This document shows positions 17,859 to 24,463 of a DNA stretch of 32,721 nt, one piece after another. Under the pieces are notes generated by a model. It made no database searches, was not told where the DNA came from, and saw nothing but the letters and a program-made list of their open reading frames with translations. The stretch spans positions 1 to 32,721 of the forward strand of contig JAGCPV010000156.1 in the NCBI GenBank assembly GCA_017965475.1. Reading direction: 5' to 3'. This DNA is from Prevotella sp. (GTDB taxonomy: Bacteria; Bacteroidota; Bacteroidia; Bacteroidales; Bacteroidaceae). Position numbers and translations under genes: made by a program. Position 1 is the first letter of the stretch. The number at the start of each line of letters is the position of its first letter.

Positions 17859-18839
17859 ATGAACAAAGAGTATTTCCAGACACTGAAATCCGCAGAGACC
17901 GAGGACTGGCTTGACTTCCATGTGATCCGTCCTTTCTGCTTTCAGTTAGCGCTTTTTTTCAACCGTTTCGACATTCATCCGAATACCGTCACTGTAGCCT
18001 CGATGTTCATCGGGGCTGCCAGTGCTTGGTTCTTCGCCCAGGGCAGTTTCTACTATGGTGGTGCTCTGGGACTTGTCTATAATCTTATTGCGATCTTCCT
18101 GCTGATGTGGGCAGACTTCTTCGACTGCACAGACGGACAGTTGGCTCGTCTGACGGGCAAGAAGAGCCACGTGGGACGCATCCTCGACGGTGTGGCAGGC
18201 TTTACGTGGTTCATTCCCATTTACCATGCCTTCGTCTGGCGATTCTACCACCATCATGATCTGGAGTTCTCATGGCTCGGTATCAGCGACACGCCCGAGA
18301 ATGTGTGGATCGCCACAGTTGTGGTCTATGTGATCGGTGTGATCTCAGGTATCGTAGGACTGGCAGGTCAGCAGCGTCTTGCCGACTACTATATCCAGGT
18401 GCACCTCTTCTTCCTGAAGGGCGAGAAAGGTAGTGAACTTGACAACTCCGCCCGTCAGCGTGAGATCTATGAGCAGATGCCGAAGGACGCACCTGCCTAT
18501 GAGCGGCTTTTCCAGAAGTCATATATCGACTATACCCTGAAGCAGGAGATGGCCACACCGCAGTTCCAGCGCCTGATGGCCAGACTGCGTGAGAAATTCG
18601 GCAGCACGGACCAGATGCCCGAGGACATCCGCAACGAGTTCCACGACCATTCCCTGAAACTGATGCCTTGGAACGGACTGCTGACTTTCAACTTCCGCTC
18701 TTTCTGGATGTTCCTGTTCTGTCTGTTGGACGTGCCCGTGATGAATTTCCTGTTTGAGATCATCGCCATGGGTCTGCTGACCAGCTATGTGAGGCACCGT
18801 CATGAGCGCTTCTCCAAGAGCATAGCCGATAAGATATAA
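17859..18839 (+). CDS. CDP-alcohol phosphotransferase family membrane enzyme
   Basis: This family transfers a phospho-alcohol from a CDP-linked donor to an alcohol acceptor at the membrane, with Mg ions held by the motif D-x2-DG-x2-AR-x8-G-x3-D-x3-D. Here D89, D92, G93, A96, R97, G106 and D110 are all present at correct spacing, but position 114, the fourth motif aspartate and usual catalytic base, is glycine (LDGVAG). The 326-residue protein is longer than simple family members and has a charged, probably cytosolic insert at about residues 188-262. Hydrophobic helices lie near 43-62, 68-86, 150-170 and 280-305. I prefer the start at 17859 (MNKEYF); an in-frame ATG at 17838 overlaps the previous gene. 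Three further lipid or head-group genes follow. Confidence 0.8.
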   Translation: MNKEYFQTLKSAETEDWLDFHVIRPFCFQLALFFNRFDIHPNTVTVASMFIGAASAWFFAQGSFYYGGALGLVYNLIAIFLLMWADFFDCTDGQLARLTGKKSHVGRILDGVAGFTWFIPIYHAFVWRFYHHHDLEFSWLGISDTPENVWIATVVVYVIGVISGIVGLAGQQRLADYYIQVHLFFLKGEKGSELDNSARQREIYEQMPKDAPAYERLFQKSYIDYTLKQEMATPQFQRLMARLREKFGSTDQMPEDIRNEFHDHSLKLMPWNGLLTFNFRSFWMFLFCLLDVPVMNFLFEIIAMGLLTSYVRHRHERFSKSIADKI

Positions 18840-18846
18840 TCAAGCT

Positions 18847-19881
18847 ATGAAGTGGACGAAGCAAAGATTGAATAATCTGTTCTTCCTCCTTGGCGTCGCC
18901 GCTGTGGTGGTGATGCTTTTTACGTTTGATGTCAGTTTCATCGAACTCTGGCAGCATCTCTGTCATGCTGGTTACTGGCTCATTCCTATTGTGGGTGTGT
19001 GGATCATCATCTATGGCATCAACGCCCTCTCCTGGCAGACGATCATTCGAAGCAAGTGTAAGGAGGTGAAGGTCTGCTTCTGGCGTATCTACCGACTGAC
19101 GATCACGGGCTATGCCCTGAACTACGCCACGCCTGTGGGCGGTTTGGGGGGAGAACCCTACCGCATCATGGAACTGTCGAAGGATATCGGCAACCAGCGG
19201 GCCACCTCGTCCGTCATCCTATACGCGATGATGCATTTCTTCGCCCATTTCTGGTACTGGTTCTCCAGTATCTTCATCTATCTAGTGCTGGCAGCTGTCG
19301 GCGACCTGCCTATCAACACGGCCATCGGCACGTTGCTGGGCATCGTCATCGTCTTCTGCCTCATCGCCTTCTACATCTTCTCGAAGGGCTATCGCAATGG
19401 GCTGGTAGGTAATGTGATTCGTTGGCTGGGACATATCCCGGGACTGAAGGGATGGAGTGCCCGTTTCCAGCAGAACCACGCGGAGGCCCTGCATAACATC
19501 GACGAACAGATCGCCGCCCTCTATGCGGAGGACAAGCGGGCCTTCTATCGCAGTCTGTTGCTCGAGTACCTGTCGCGCGTCGTACAGAGCAGTGAGGTGA
19601 TGTTCATGCTGCTGCTCTTCGGCATCGACTGCGGAGGTGGCTTCTCAGGACTGCTGATCACCTTCCTCCACAGTTTCCTGATCGTATCGTTCACCACGCT
19701 CTTTGCTAACCTCATCGGATTCCTGCCGATGCAGTTGGGCGTTCAGGAAGGTGGTTTCGTACTCTCCATCGCGGCCCTCGGCCTGTCGGCGGCCTTGGGT
19801 ATCTTCGTGAGTATCATCTGCCGTGTGAGGGAGATTATCTGGATTGCCATTGGCATGGCTCTGATGAAGATCAAGAATTGA
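18847..19881 (+). CDS. Lysylphosphatidylglycerol-synthase-type transmembrane protein (YbhN/flippase-like)
   Basis: The 344-residue protein is highly hydrophobic with about seven to eight helices. It carries the family's conserved segments: YATPVGGLGGEPYRI (about residues 94-108) and, near the C-terminus, GFLPMQLGVQEGGF (about 293-306). This domain is the membrane part of MprF-type lipid aminoacyl transferases, where it flips modified phospholipids; stand-alone copies are thought to move lipids or lipid intermediates. The start lies 7 nt after the CDP-alcohol phosphotransferase, so a role in flipping its lipid product is a reasonable inference. No soluble aminoacyl-transferase domain is present. 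Confidence 0.8.
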   Translation: MKWTKQRLNNLFFLLGVAAVVVMLFTFDVSFIELWQHLCHAGYWLIPIVGVWIIIYGINALSWQTIIRSKCKEVKVCFWRIYRLTITGYALNYATPVGGLGGEPYRIMELSKDIGNQRATSSVILYAMMHFFAHFWYWFSSIFIYLVLAAVGDLPINTAIGTLLGIVIVFCLIAFYIFSKGYRNGLVGNVIRWLGHIPGLKGWSARFQQNHAEALHNIDEQIAALYAEDKRAFYRSLLLEYLSRVVQSSEVMFMLLLFGIDCGGGFSGLLITFLHSFLIVSFTTLFANLIGFLPMQLGVQEGGFVLSIAALGLSAALGIFVSIICRVREIIWIAIGMALMKIKN

Positions 19882-19908
19882 AATTTGGAAAATTAAAATA
19901 ATAGCATT

Positions 19909-20949
19909 ATGAATTATCTCGACAGAAACGAATTTAACTTTGAGCCCAGCCAGAAAGTGGTTGACGCCATCAAGAGTTTTGACCCTAAGACCCTTTGCTT
20001 CTATACCCGTATCTATGACCAGGGCAAGAAAAGTGTGATTTCAGTCCGCGTGAGCGAGATCTATGGTGTGCCTGAGGAACAGGTGCTCCTGACCTACGGC
20101 GGTGAGGATATGCTGAAGAATGCCATCCACTATTTCCTGATGCTGGGTGACAATAAGAAGATCCTGATCCCTGAGTTTTCGTGGTGGTACTACAACCGTG
20201 TGGCCAGTGAGTGTGGCGGCACCTTCGAGATGTATCCCCTGCATGAGAAGGAGGACACCTTCGCCTACGACATCGATGAGGTGATCGAGTTCACCAACCG
20301 TGTTTATCCTCGTATGCTCCTGCTGGCATCTCCTAACAATCCTACGGGTAATGGTCTGACACCTGAGGAGATCGGTCGTATCATGGAGAATATCCCTGAG
20401 GACACGATGGTGCTCATCGACGAGGCCTACGCCAGCTTCATCTCCACGGATACCGCCTATATCGCTCCGCTGGTGAACAAATACAGCAACCTGATTATCT
20501 CGCGCACCCTGTCGAAGTTCTATGGTCTGCCTGGTCTGCGCTGTGGCTTCGGCTTCATCGGCAAGGGTCACGACCAGTTCCTGAGCTACGTCAACAAGTA
20601 TCTTGGCTATAACCGCTTCTCTGAAGCAGTGGCACTGGCAGCGCTGGAGAGCGACGAGCACTACCGTCATGTGGCCGACGATATGGAGTGGGGGCGTCAG
20701 TTGTATAAGAAGGAACTCGGCAACCTGCCCGGCTTCAAGGTGTATAAGTCGGTGGCCAACTTCATTCTCATCAAGTATCCCCTTGAGATCAAGGATGCCC
20801 TGATGGATGCCCTGAAGGTGCAGGACTACAAGATCAAGTTTATGAGTGACAAGGGCTTGGAGTCGTGCCTGCGCATCACACTGGGCCGTAAGGAACAGAC
20901 CCAGACCGTCGTCGATACCATCCTGAAAGTTCTCCACGCTTCAGAGTAA
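19909..20949 (+). CDS. PLP-dependent class I/II aminotransferase (HisC-like)
   Basis: The 346-residue protein is a fold-type I aminotransferase. Visible cofactor residues are N144 in ASPNNPTGN, D171 and Y174 in LIDEAYASF, the PLP lysine K203 in SRTLSKFYGLPGLR, and the substrate-carboxylate or phosphate-binding R211. The closest resemblance is to histidinol-phosphate and threonine-phosphate type enzymes, which act on phosphorylated substrates. No histidine genes are nearby; the neighbours are a CDP-alcohol phosphotransferase and a nucleotidyltransferase. A role in making an amino-alcohol phosphate or aminophosphonate head group is therefore more likely than histidine synthesis. That substrate assignment is inference. 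Confidence 0.8.
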   Translation: MNYLDRNEFNFEPSQKVVDAIKSFDPKTLCFYTRIYDQGKKSVISVRVSEIYGVPEEQVLLTYGGEDMLKNAIHYFLMLGDNKKILIPEFSWWYYNRVASECGGTFEMYPLHEKEDTFAYDIDEVIEFTNRVYPRMLLLASPNNPTGNGLTPEEIGRIMENIPEDTMVLIDEAYASFISTDTAYIAPLVNKYSNLIISRTLSKFYGLPGLRCGFGFIGKGHDQFLSYVNKYLGYNRFSEAVALAALESDEHYRHVADDMEWGRQLYKKELGNLPGFKVYKSVANFILIKYPLEIKDALMDALKVQDYKIKFMSDKGLESCLRITLGRKEQTQTVVDTILKVLHASE

Positions 20950-20973
20950 TCATAACTCTTAATTATTTGTTTC

Positions 20974-21690
20974 ATGATTGGAGTGATTTTGGCAGCGGGA
21001 ATGGCGAAGCGCCTGCGCCCGTTGACGGATACCATGCCGAAATGTCTGCTGAAGGTGGGCGGGCGCACGCTGTTGGAGCGCACCGTCGATGCGATGCGCC
21101 TGGCGGGTATCGGCGAGTTCGTGGTGGTTACTGGCTATCGTGGCGAGATGATCCGCGAGTTCCTTGGTTCGGAGGGTTTCACCTTCCTACACAATGCTGA
21201 TTACGAGCACAATAACAATATCTATTCGCTCTGGATGGCGGGCGAGGTGGTGCGAGGCAAGGATTTTCTGCTCATGGACAGCGATATCCTCTGCGATCCT
21301 GCCGCCGTTGTGCGTATCAGCAGTGAACCCGTGAGTGCCCTCGCTGTGAATCGTCACGAGCTGGGCGATGAGGAGATGAAGGTCGTCGTCGATGGCGACA
21401 TGCGCATCACGGAGATCAGCAAGACCTGTTGTCCTGAGGATGCGATGGGCGAGAGCGTCGGCATCGAGAAAATCACTGCCGAATATAGCGAGGCCCTCTA
21501 TAAGGAACTCGACCAGATGATCCTTCGCGAGGGGCTCATCGATATCTTCTACGAGCGTGCCTTCGAGCGTCTGATCCCGCAGGGACATACCTTCCGTGTG
21601 GTGGATACCACTAACTACTTCTCCTACGAGCTCGACACCCCCGAGGACTTCAACCGCGCTCAGGAGCTCATGCCCAAAGAACTGCTATAA
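20974..21690 (+). CDS. Nucleotidyltransferase (LicC/PntC-like, probable CTP-dependent)
   Basis: The 238-residue protein begins with the nucleotidyltransferase signature VILAAGMAKRLRPLTDTMPK (residues 4-23) and has the metal-binding DSD motif (LLMDSDILCDP, about residues 96-106). The NNNIYSLWMA segment (about 76-85) resembles LicC-type phosphocholine cytidylyltransferases and the cytidylyltransferase part of PntC rather than hexose-1-phosphate enzymes. It probably activates a small phosphorylated amino-alcohol or phosphonate with CTP, supplying the CDP-linked donor used by the CDP-alcohol phosphotransferase three genes upstream. It lies 24 nt after the aminotransferase and ends the cluster. 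Confidence 0.78.
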   Translation: MIGVILAAGMAKRLRPLTDTMPKCLLKVGGRTLLERTVDAMRLAGIGEFVVVTGYRGEMIREFLGSEGFTFLHNADYEHNNNIYSLWMAGEVVRGKDFLLMDSDILCDPAAVVRISSEPVSALAVNRHELGDEEMKVVVDGDMRITEISKTCCPEDAMGESVGIEKITAEYSEALYKELDQMILREGLIDIFYERAFERLIPQGHTFRVVDTTNYFSYELDTPEDFNRAQELMPKELL

Positions 21691-21713
21691 CAGCGAAGTA
21701 CAACAAAAAAAAT

Positions 21714-21777
21714 CCGACAAGTGGTCACATGGTCACAGCTGTGAGCGTGACCGTACCCTAATTTTTTCCTTTGTCGG
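21714..21777. repeat. Nested dyad with TGGTCACA repeats
   Basis: Outer arms CCGACAA (21714-21720) and TTGTCGG (21771-21777) enclose a tandem TGGTCACA pair (21722-21729 and 21730-21737) and the inverted counterpart GTGACC (21747-21752). At the centre is a perfect 12-bp palindrome, TCACAGCTGTGA (21733-21744). It may be a dispersed repeat or a protein-binding site. Confidence 0.6.
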
Positions 21778-21817
21778 CACCTGAGTTCTCTCGCGCCATT
21801 AAACGGTACTTTTTGAA

Positions 21818-21857
21818 AATTAAGGAGTCCTTTTCGCGAAATAAGGACTCCTTAATT
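21818..21857. repeat. 15-bp perfect inverted repeat (AGGAGTCC hairpin)
   Basis: Arms AATTAAGGAGTCCTT (21818-21832) and AAGGACTCCTTAATT (21843-21857) flank a 10-nt loop that itself contains TTCGCGAA. A third partial copy of the arm, AAAGGACTCC, lies at 21863-21872. It looks like a mobile or dispersed repeat and has no gene-proximal position typical of a terminator. Confidence 0.75.
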
Positions 21858-21962
21858 TCAGAAAAGGACTCCCGCCTTTGACCATTCGGCCTGTGGATAA
21901 GTCATCTTCACATCCTGTGCGTAAATCGTCATGCTCCAGATACAGAGGATAGCGGCAAGCAT
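21858..21962 (-). pseudogene. Remnant of a secreted-protein gene (signal peptide only)
   Basis: On the minus strand a 34-residue frame reads MLAAILCIWSMTIYAQDVKM and then 14 more residues before a stop. The first 15 residues look like a signal peptide with cleavage after YA. The frame ends exactly where the AGGAGTCC repeat begins. A -7 box lies 29 nt upstream. The likely reading is the 5' end of an exported-protein gene whose body was lost or replaced by the repeat. The alternative is a genuine tiny secreted peptide. Confidence 0.45.
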
Positions 21963-21990
21963 ACATTGTTTTACATCGTATAAATTGCTG

Positions 21991-21998
21991 CAAATATA
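21991..21998 (-). promoter_or_regulatory. Putative -7 box of the gene remnant
   Basis: The minus strand reads TATATTTGCAGC, matching TAnnTTTG, 29 nt before the remnant start. The -33 is weak. Confidence 0.4.
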
Positions 21999-22072
21999 GG
22001 AAGAAATCCCTAAACTTACTAGGATAGAGAAAAATAATCTGCAAAATGCATGGAAGTTTCGGGAAAACTCCG

Positions 22073-22080
22073 TATATTTG
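22073..22080 (+). promoter_or_regulatory. Putative -7 box of the GlsB/YeaQ-type gene
   Basis: TATATTTG followed by CAGC matches the Bacteroidota -7 form, 30 nt before the start codon. No clear -33 TTTG was found. Confidence 0.5.
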
Positions 22081-22109
22081 CAGCATCAATCATTATTTAA
22101 TCAACAACT

Positions 22110-22349
22110 ATGGGTATTATTTATTCGCTCCTTATTGGATGTTTGGCTGGCTTCTGTGCTGGCAAGTTAATGAAAGGTGGTGGCTTCGGCATCATCATGA
22201 ACATCGTGCTTGGTCTCTTTGGTGGTGCCCTCGGCGGCTGGCTGTTCTCACTGCTCGGCATAGAGTGGGGTGGGATCTTGGGGCAACTCGGTACCGCAAT
22301 CATTGGTGCCGTCGCCATCCTCTGGGTTGCTTCGTTGATCAAGAAGTAG
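22110..22349 (+). CDS. GlsB/YeaQ/YmgE-family small membrane protein
   Basis: The 79-residue protein is a three-helix, glycine-rich membrane protein (helices near residues 2-19, 26-46 and 56-75). It has the family features GCLAGFCAGKLMKGGGFG and NIVLGLFGGALGGWLF. These proteins, sometimes named transglycosylase-associated, are linked to stress responses, but their molecular role is not established. It has its own promoter. The stop is followed 9 nt later by the GH18 start, so the two genes are probably co-transcribed although no functional link is obvious. Confidence 0.85.
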   Translation: MGIIYSLLIGCLAGFCAGKLMKGGGFGIIMNIVLGLFGGALGGWLFSLLGIEWGGILGQLGTAIIGAVAILWVASLIKK

Positions 22350-22358
22350 TCTGTGGGG

Positions 22359-23405
22359 ATGCGTACATCCTCTATCTTTCTCCTGTTGGCACTGTGGCTG
22401 TCAATACAATGCACTGCCCAGAGCGATGAAAAACAACCTATGCCATCGCAAATGGTGGTCGTCGCTTATGTGACCTCATGGACCAATGAAGTGCCAGATC
22501 CCCATGTGATGACTCATATCAACTATGCGTTTGGTCATGTGAGCGAGACATTCGATGGCGTTAGGATCGATAATCCTGAGCGTCTGAAGATGATCGTGAA
22601 CCTGAAACAACAGAACCCCAAGTTGAAAGTGCTCCTATCAATAGGAGGCTGGGGCAGTGGACGATTCAGTGAGATGGCGGCCTTGAAGGATCATCGGGAG
22701 AGGTTTGCTAATGACTGTCATCGGGTCATAGAAGAATATGGACTCGATGGTATTGACATCGACTGGGAGTATCCCACGCAGAATTCTGCTGGCATCTCTT
22801 CCTCGCCTGATGATACGGCCAACTTCACATTGTTGATGGGCGACTTGCGGAAGACTATCGGCAGTGAGAAGCTGCTGACGGCGGCGACAGTCTGTGATGC
22901 CCAGTATATCGATTTCAAAGACTGTATCGGTTATCTGGATCTGGTGAACGTGATGGCCTATGACATGAACAACGGGACAGATACCCACCATGCAGCCCTC
23001 TATCCCTCTGAGATAGCGGGTGACTGCACGTCGAGTGAGGCTGTTGAAGCCCACCTGAAGGCGGGCGTGCCCAAGGAGAAACTGGTGATGGGCATACCTT
23101 TCTACGGCAAGGGCGATCGTGAGGATGCTGGGGTGAAGACGTTTCTGGAGACGGGTGTTCTGCCCGACGGTTATGAGTGCCGCTGGAGCGAGGAAAGTCA
23201 GGTGCCTTATGTGGTCAATGCTGAGGGACGCTTTGTGTGGGGAAATGAGAATGTGAAGTCGTTGATGGCCAAGTGCCAGTATATTTATGACCATGGCCTG
23301 AGAGGCGGTATGTATTGGGATTATGCCAGTGACAATCCACAACATGAGTTTAGTCGGACGCTTTGTCTCTCACTGATGAAAAACCACGAGGCCACAGCGC
23401 CGTAA
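22359..23405 (+). CDS. Exported glycoside hydrolase family 18 enzyme (chitinase or endo-N-acetylglucosaminidase type)
   Basis: The ATG at 22359 gives 348 residues with a signal peptide (MRTSSIFLLLALWLSIQCTA); a GTG 6 nt earlier is possible. The TIM barrel has SIGGW (94-98) and the catalytic DGIDIDWEYP motif with acid E137, plus the conserved MAYDMN and the GMYWDYASDNP strand near the end. GH18 enzymes hydrolyse chitin-like beta-1,4-GlcNAc chains or N-glycan cores by substrate-assisted catalysis. The compact single-domain form with chitinase-like DxxDxDxE is typical of short Bacteroidota GH18 proteins. The gene ends 4 nt from a convergent patatin-like gene. Confidence 0.88.
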   Translation: MRTSSIFLLLALWLSIQCTAQSDEKQPMPSQMVVVAYVTSWTNEVPDPHVMTHINYAFGHVSETFDGVRIDNPERLKMIVNLKQQNPKLKVLLSIGGWGSGRFSEMAALKDHRERFANDCHRVIEEYGLDGIDIDWEYPTQNSAGISSSPDDTANFTLLMGDLRKTIGSEKLLTAATVCDAQYIDFKDCIGYLDLVNVMAYDMNNGTDTHHAALYPSEIAGDCTSSEAVEAHLKAGVPKEKLVMGIPFYGKGDREDAGVKTFLETGVLPDGYECRWSEESQVPYVVNAEGRFVWGNENVKSLMAKCQYIYDHGLRGGMYWDYASDNPQHEFSRTLCLSLMKNHEATAP

Positions 23406-23409
23406 TTAG

Positions 23410-24375
23410 CTATTCTTTGTTAGCAAGTTCCTGCAGTTCTTTCATGTGCTCTCTGGCGGCATTCTCGCCTGCTTTGATCATGCGGGCGGCGTTCTTGTTG
23501 CCGAACTTGGTGATGTCGTAGTCGGGGAGCAACGGATGTATATAGATATCGGCATCCTTGAGGTTCATGCTGTATTTGATGATGTCAGGACGGTTGGCCA
23601 CCCATTCAATGATACCGCCGAGTCCCAGAAAGTCCAGCAAACCAGAGAGACCGCTGATGTCTATCTGTTTGCGAGGTTGTGTCTCTCCTTGTTGCAGGTC
23701 TATTGCAATCACGATATCTGCCCCCATCTGACGGCAGATATCGACGGGCAGGTTGTTGAGCATGCCACCGTCAACGAGCAGCCTGTCGCCCCATTCCACG
23801 GGCTTGAAGATGCCCGGTATGGCCATCGAGGCCCTGAGTCCCTTGCACACGAGACCTTCTGAGATCACCACTTCCTCTGCCGTGCGGATGTCAGCGGCGA
23901 CACAACGGAAGGGGATCCGCAGACTCTCGAAGTCCGTACAGCCCCTGACGGATACCATCGAATCGAGCACTTGTTCGATTCTTCCTCCGCGCATGATGCC
24001 GAAACCCCGGCTATTCTTGTCCAGTATGGGGAATCCGAAGATATAGGTCACGCCGTCGATGCGCTGATATGGCTCGTAGCTGAGTGAGGTTTTTCTGTCT
24101 GTGAGCAACGAGAACCACTCCTGCGTCTGGAACAGTGTGTCGAGCTCTGTGGCAGAGTAGCCTGCCGCATAGAGTCCGCCGACGATGGAACCTATGGAAG
24201 CACCGGCGATACAGTCGATAGGGATGCCAGCCTCTTCGAGTACTTTCAGCACACCCACCTCTGCGGCTCCCTTGGCACCACCGCCTCCGAGAACCAAACC
24301 GATCTTTGGGCGCCCTGCCACAGCAGGTATCGTCAGACCTGCGGCGATCAGTATTATGAGTATTCTCTTCATCAT
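23410..24375 (-). CDS. Exported patatin-like phospholipase (RssA-type)
   Basis: The 321-residue protein starts with a signal peptide (MMKRILIILIAAGLTIPAVA). The catalytic dyad is complete: oxyanion loop GGGGAKG (30-36), nucleophile S60 in GASIG (58-62) and D202 in VDGG. Patatins cleave acyl chains from phospholipids or other lipids. Many Bacteroidota patatins carry a C-terminal POTRA and beta-barrel domain; this one lacks both, so it is probably a soluble periplasmic or lipid-associated enzyme. A -7-like box lies only a few bases before the start. Confidence 0.85.
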   Translation of the reverse strand: MMKRILIILIAAGLTIPAVAGRPKIGLVLGGGGAKGAAEVGVLKVLEEAGIPIDCIAGASIGSIVGGLYAAGYSATELDTLFQTQEWFSLLTDRKTSLSYEPYQRIDGVTYIFGFPILDKNSRGFGIMRGGRIEQVLDSMVSVRGCTDFESLRIPFRCVAADIRTAEEVVISEGLVCKGLRASMAIPGIFKPVEWGDRLLVDGGMLNNLPVDICRQMGADIVIAIDLQQGETQPRKQIDISGLSGLLDFLGLGGIIEWVANRPDIIKYSMNLKDADIYIHPLLPDYDITKFGNKNAARMIKAGENAAREHMKELQELANKE

Positions 24376-24380
24376 GGCGG

Positions 24381-24388
24381 CAAAGTTA
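24381..24388 (-). promoter_or_regulatory. Putative -7 box very close to the patatin start
   Basis: The minus strand reads TAACTTTG just 5 nt before the first ATG. If used, transcription would begin at or near the start codon. Confidence 0.35.
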
Positions 24389-24431
24389 CGAAAAATTTGG
24401 GATTAATCATCAGGAATTGGGATTTTCTTTG

Positions 24432-24439
24432 TACCTTTG
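24432..24439 (+). promoter_or_regulatory. -7 box of the map operon
   Basis: TACCTTTGCAG matches the Bacteroidota -7 form, 24 nt before the map ATG. A -33 at the right spacing is not obvious. Confidence 0.6.
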
Positions 24440-24463
24440 CAGCCGCTTATATATAATAAGGTA

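Larger units (their letters stand above)
21691..22109. other. Non-coding island with nested inverted repeats and a gene remnant
   Basis: This 419-nt stretch has no convincing full-length gene. From left to right it holds an A-run, a nested dyad (21714-21777), an AT-rich spacer, a long perfect hairpin (21818-21857) with a partial third copy of its arm, a short signal-peptide reading frame on the minus strand (21858-21962) with its own -7 box, and the promoter of the downstream GlsB-type gene. Confidence 0.7.

Noticed and set aside
20041..20937. Antisense open frame within the aminotransferase
   Set aside because: The aminotransferase on the plus strand has all PLP residues; the opposite frame has low-complexity composition and no start signals.
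19909..20949. Histidinol-phosphate aminotransferase (hisC) assignment
   Set aside because: The fold is similar, but no other histidine genes are near and the neighbours are lipid head-group genes, so a specific hisC symbol is not justified.
21820..22089. 89-codon minus-strand frame across the non-coding island
   Set aside because: It runs through the hairpin repeat and through promoter-like DNA, with no domain. A different minus-strand frame at 21858-21962 gives the more credible signal peptide.
22110..22349. Calling the small membrane protein a holin or phage gene
   Set aside because: Its glycine-rich three-helix sequence fits the GlsB/YeaQ family and no phage genes are nearby.
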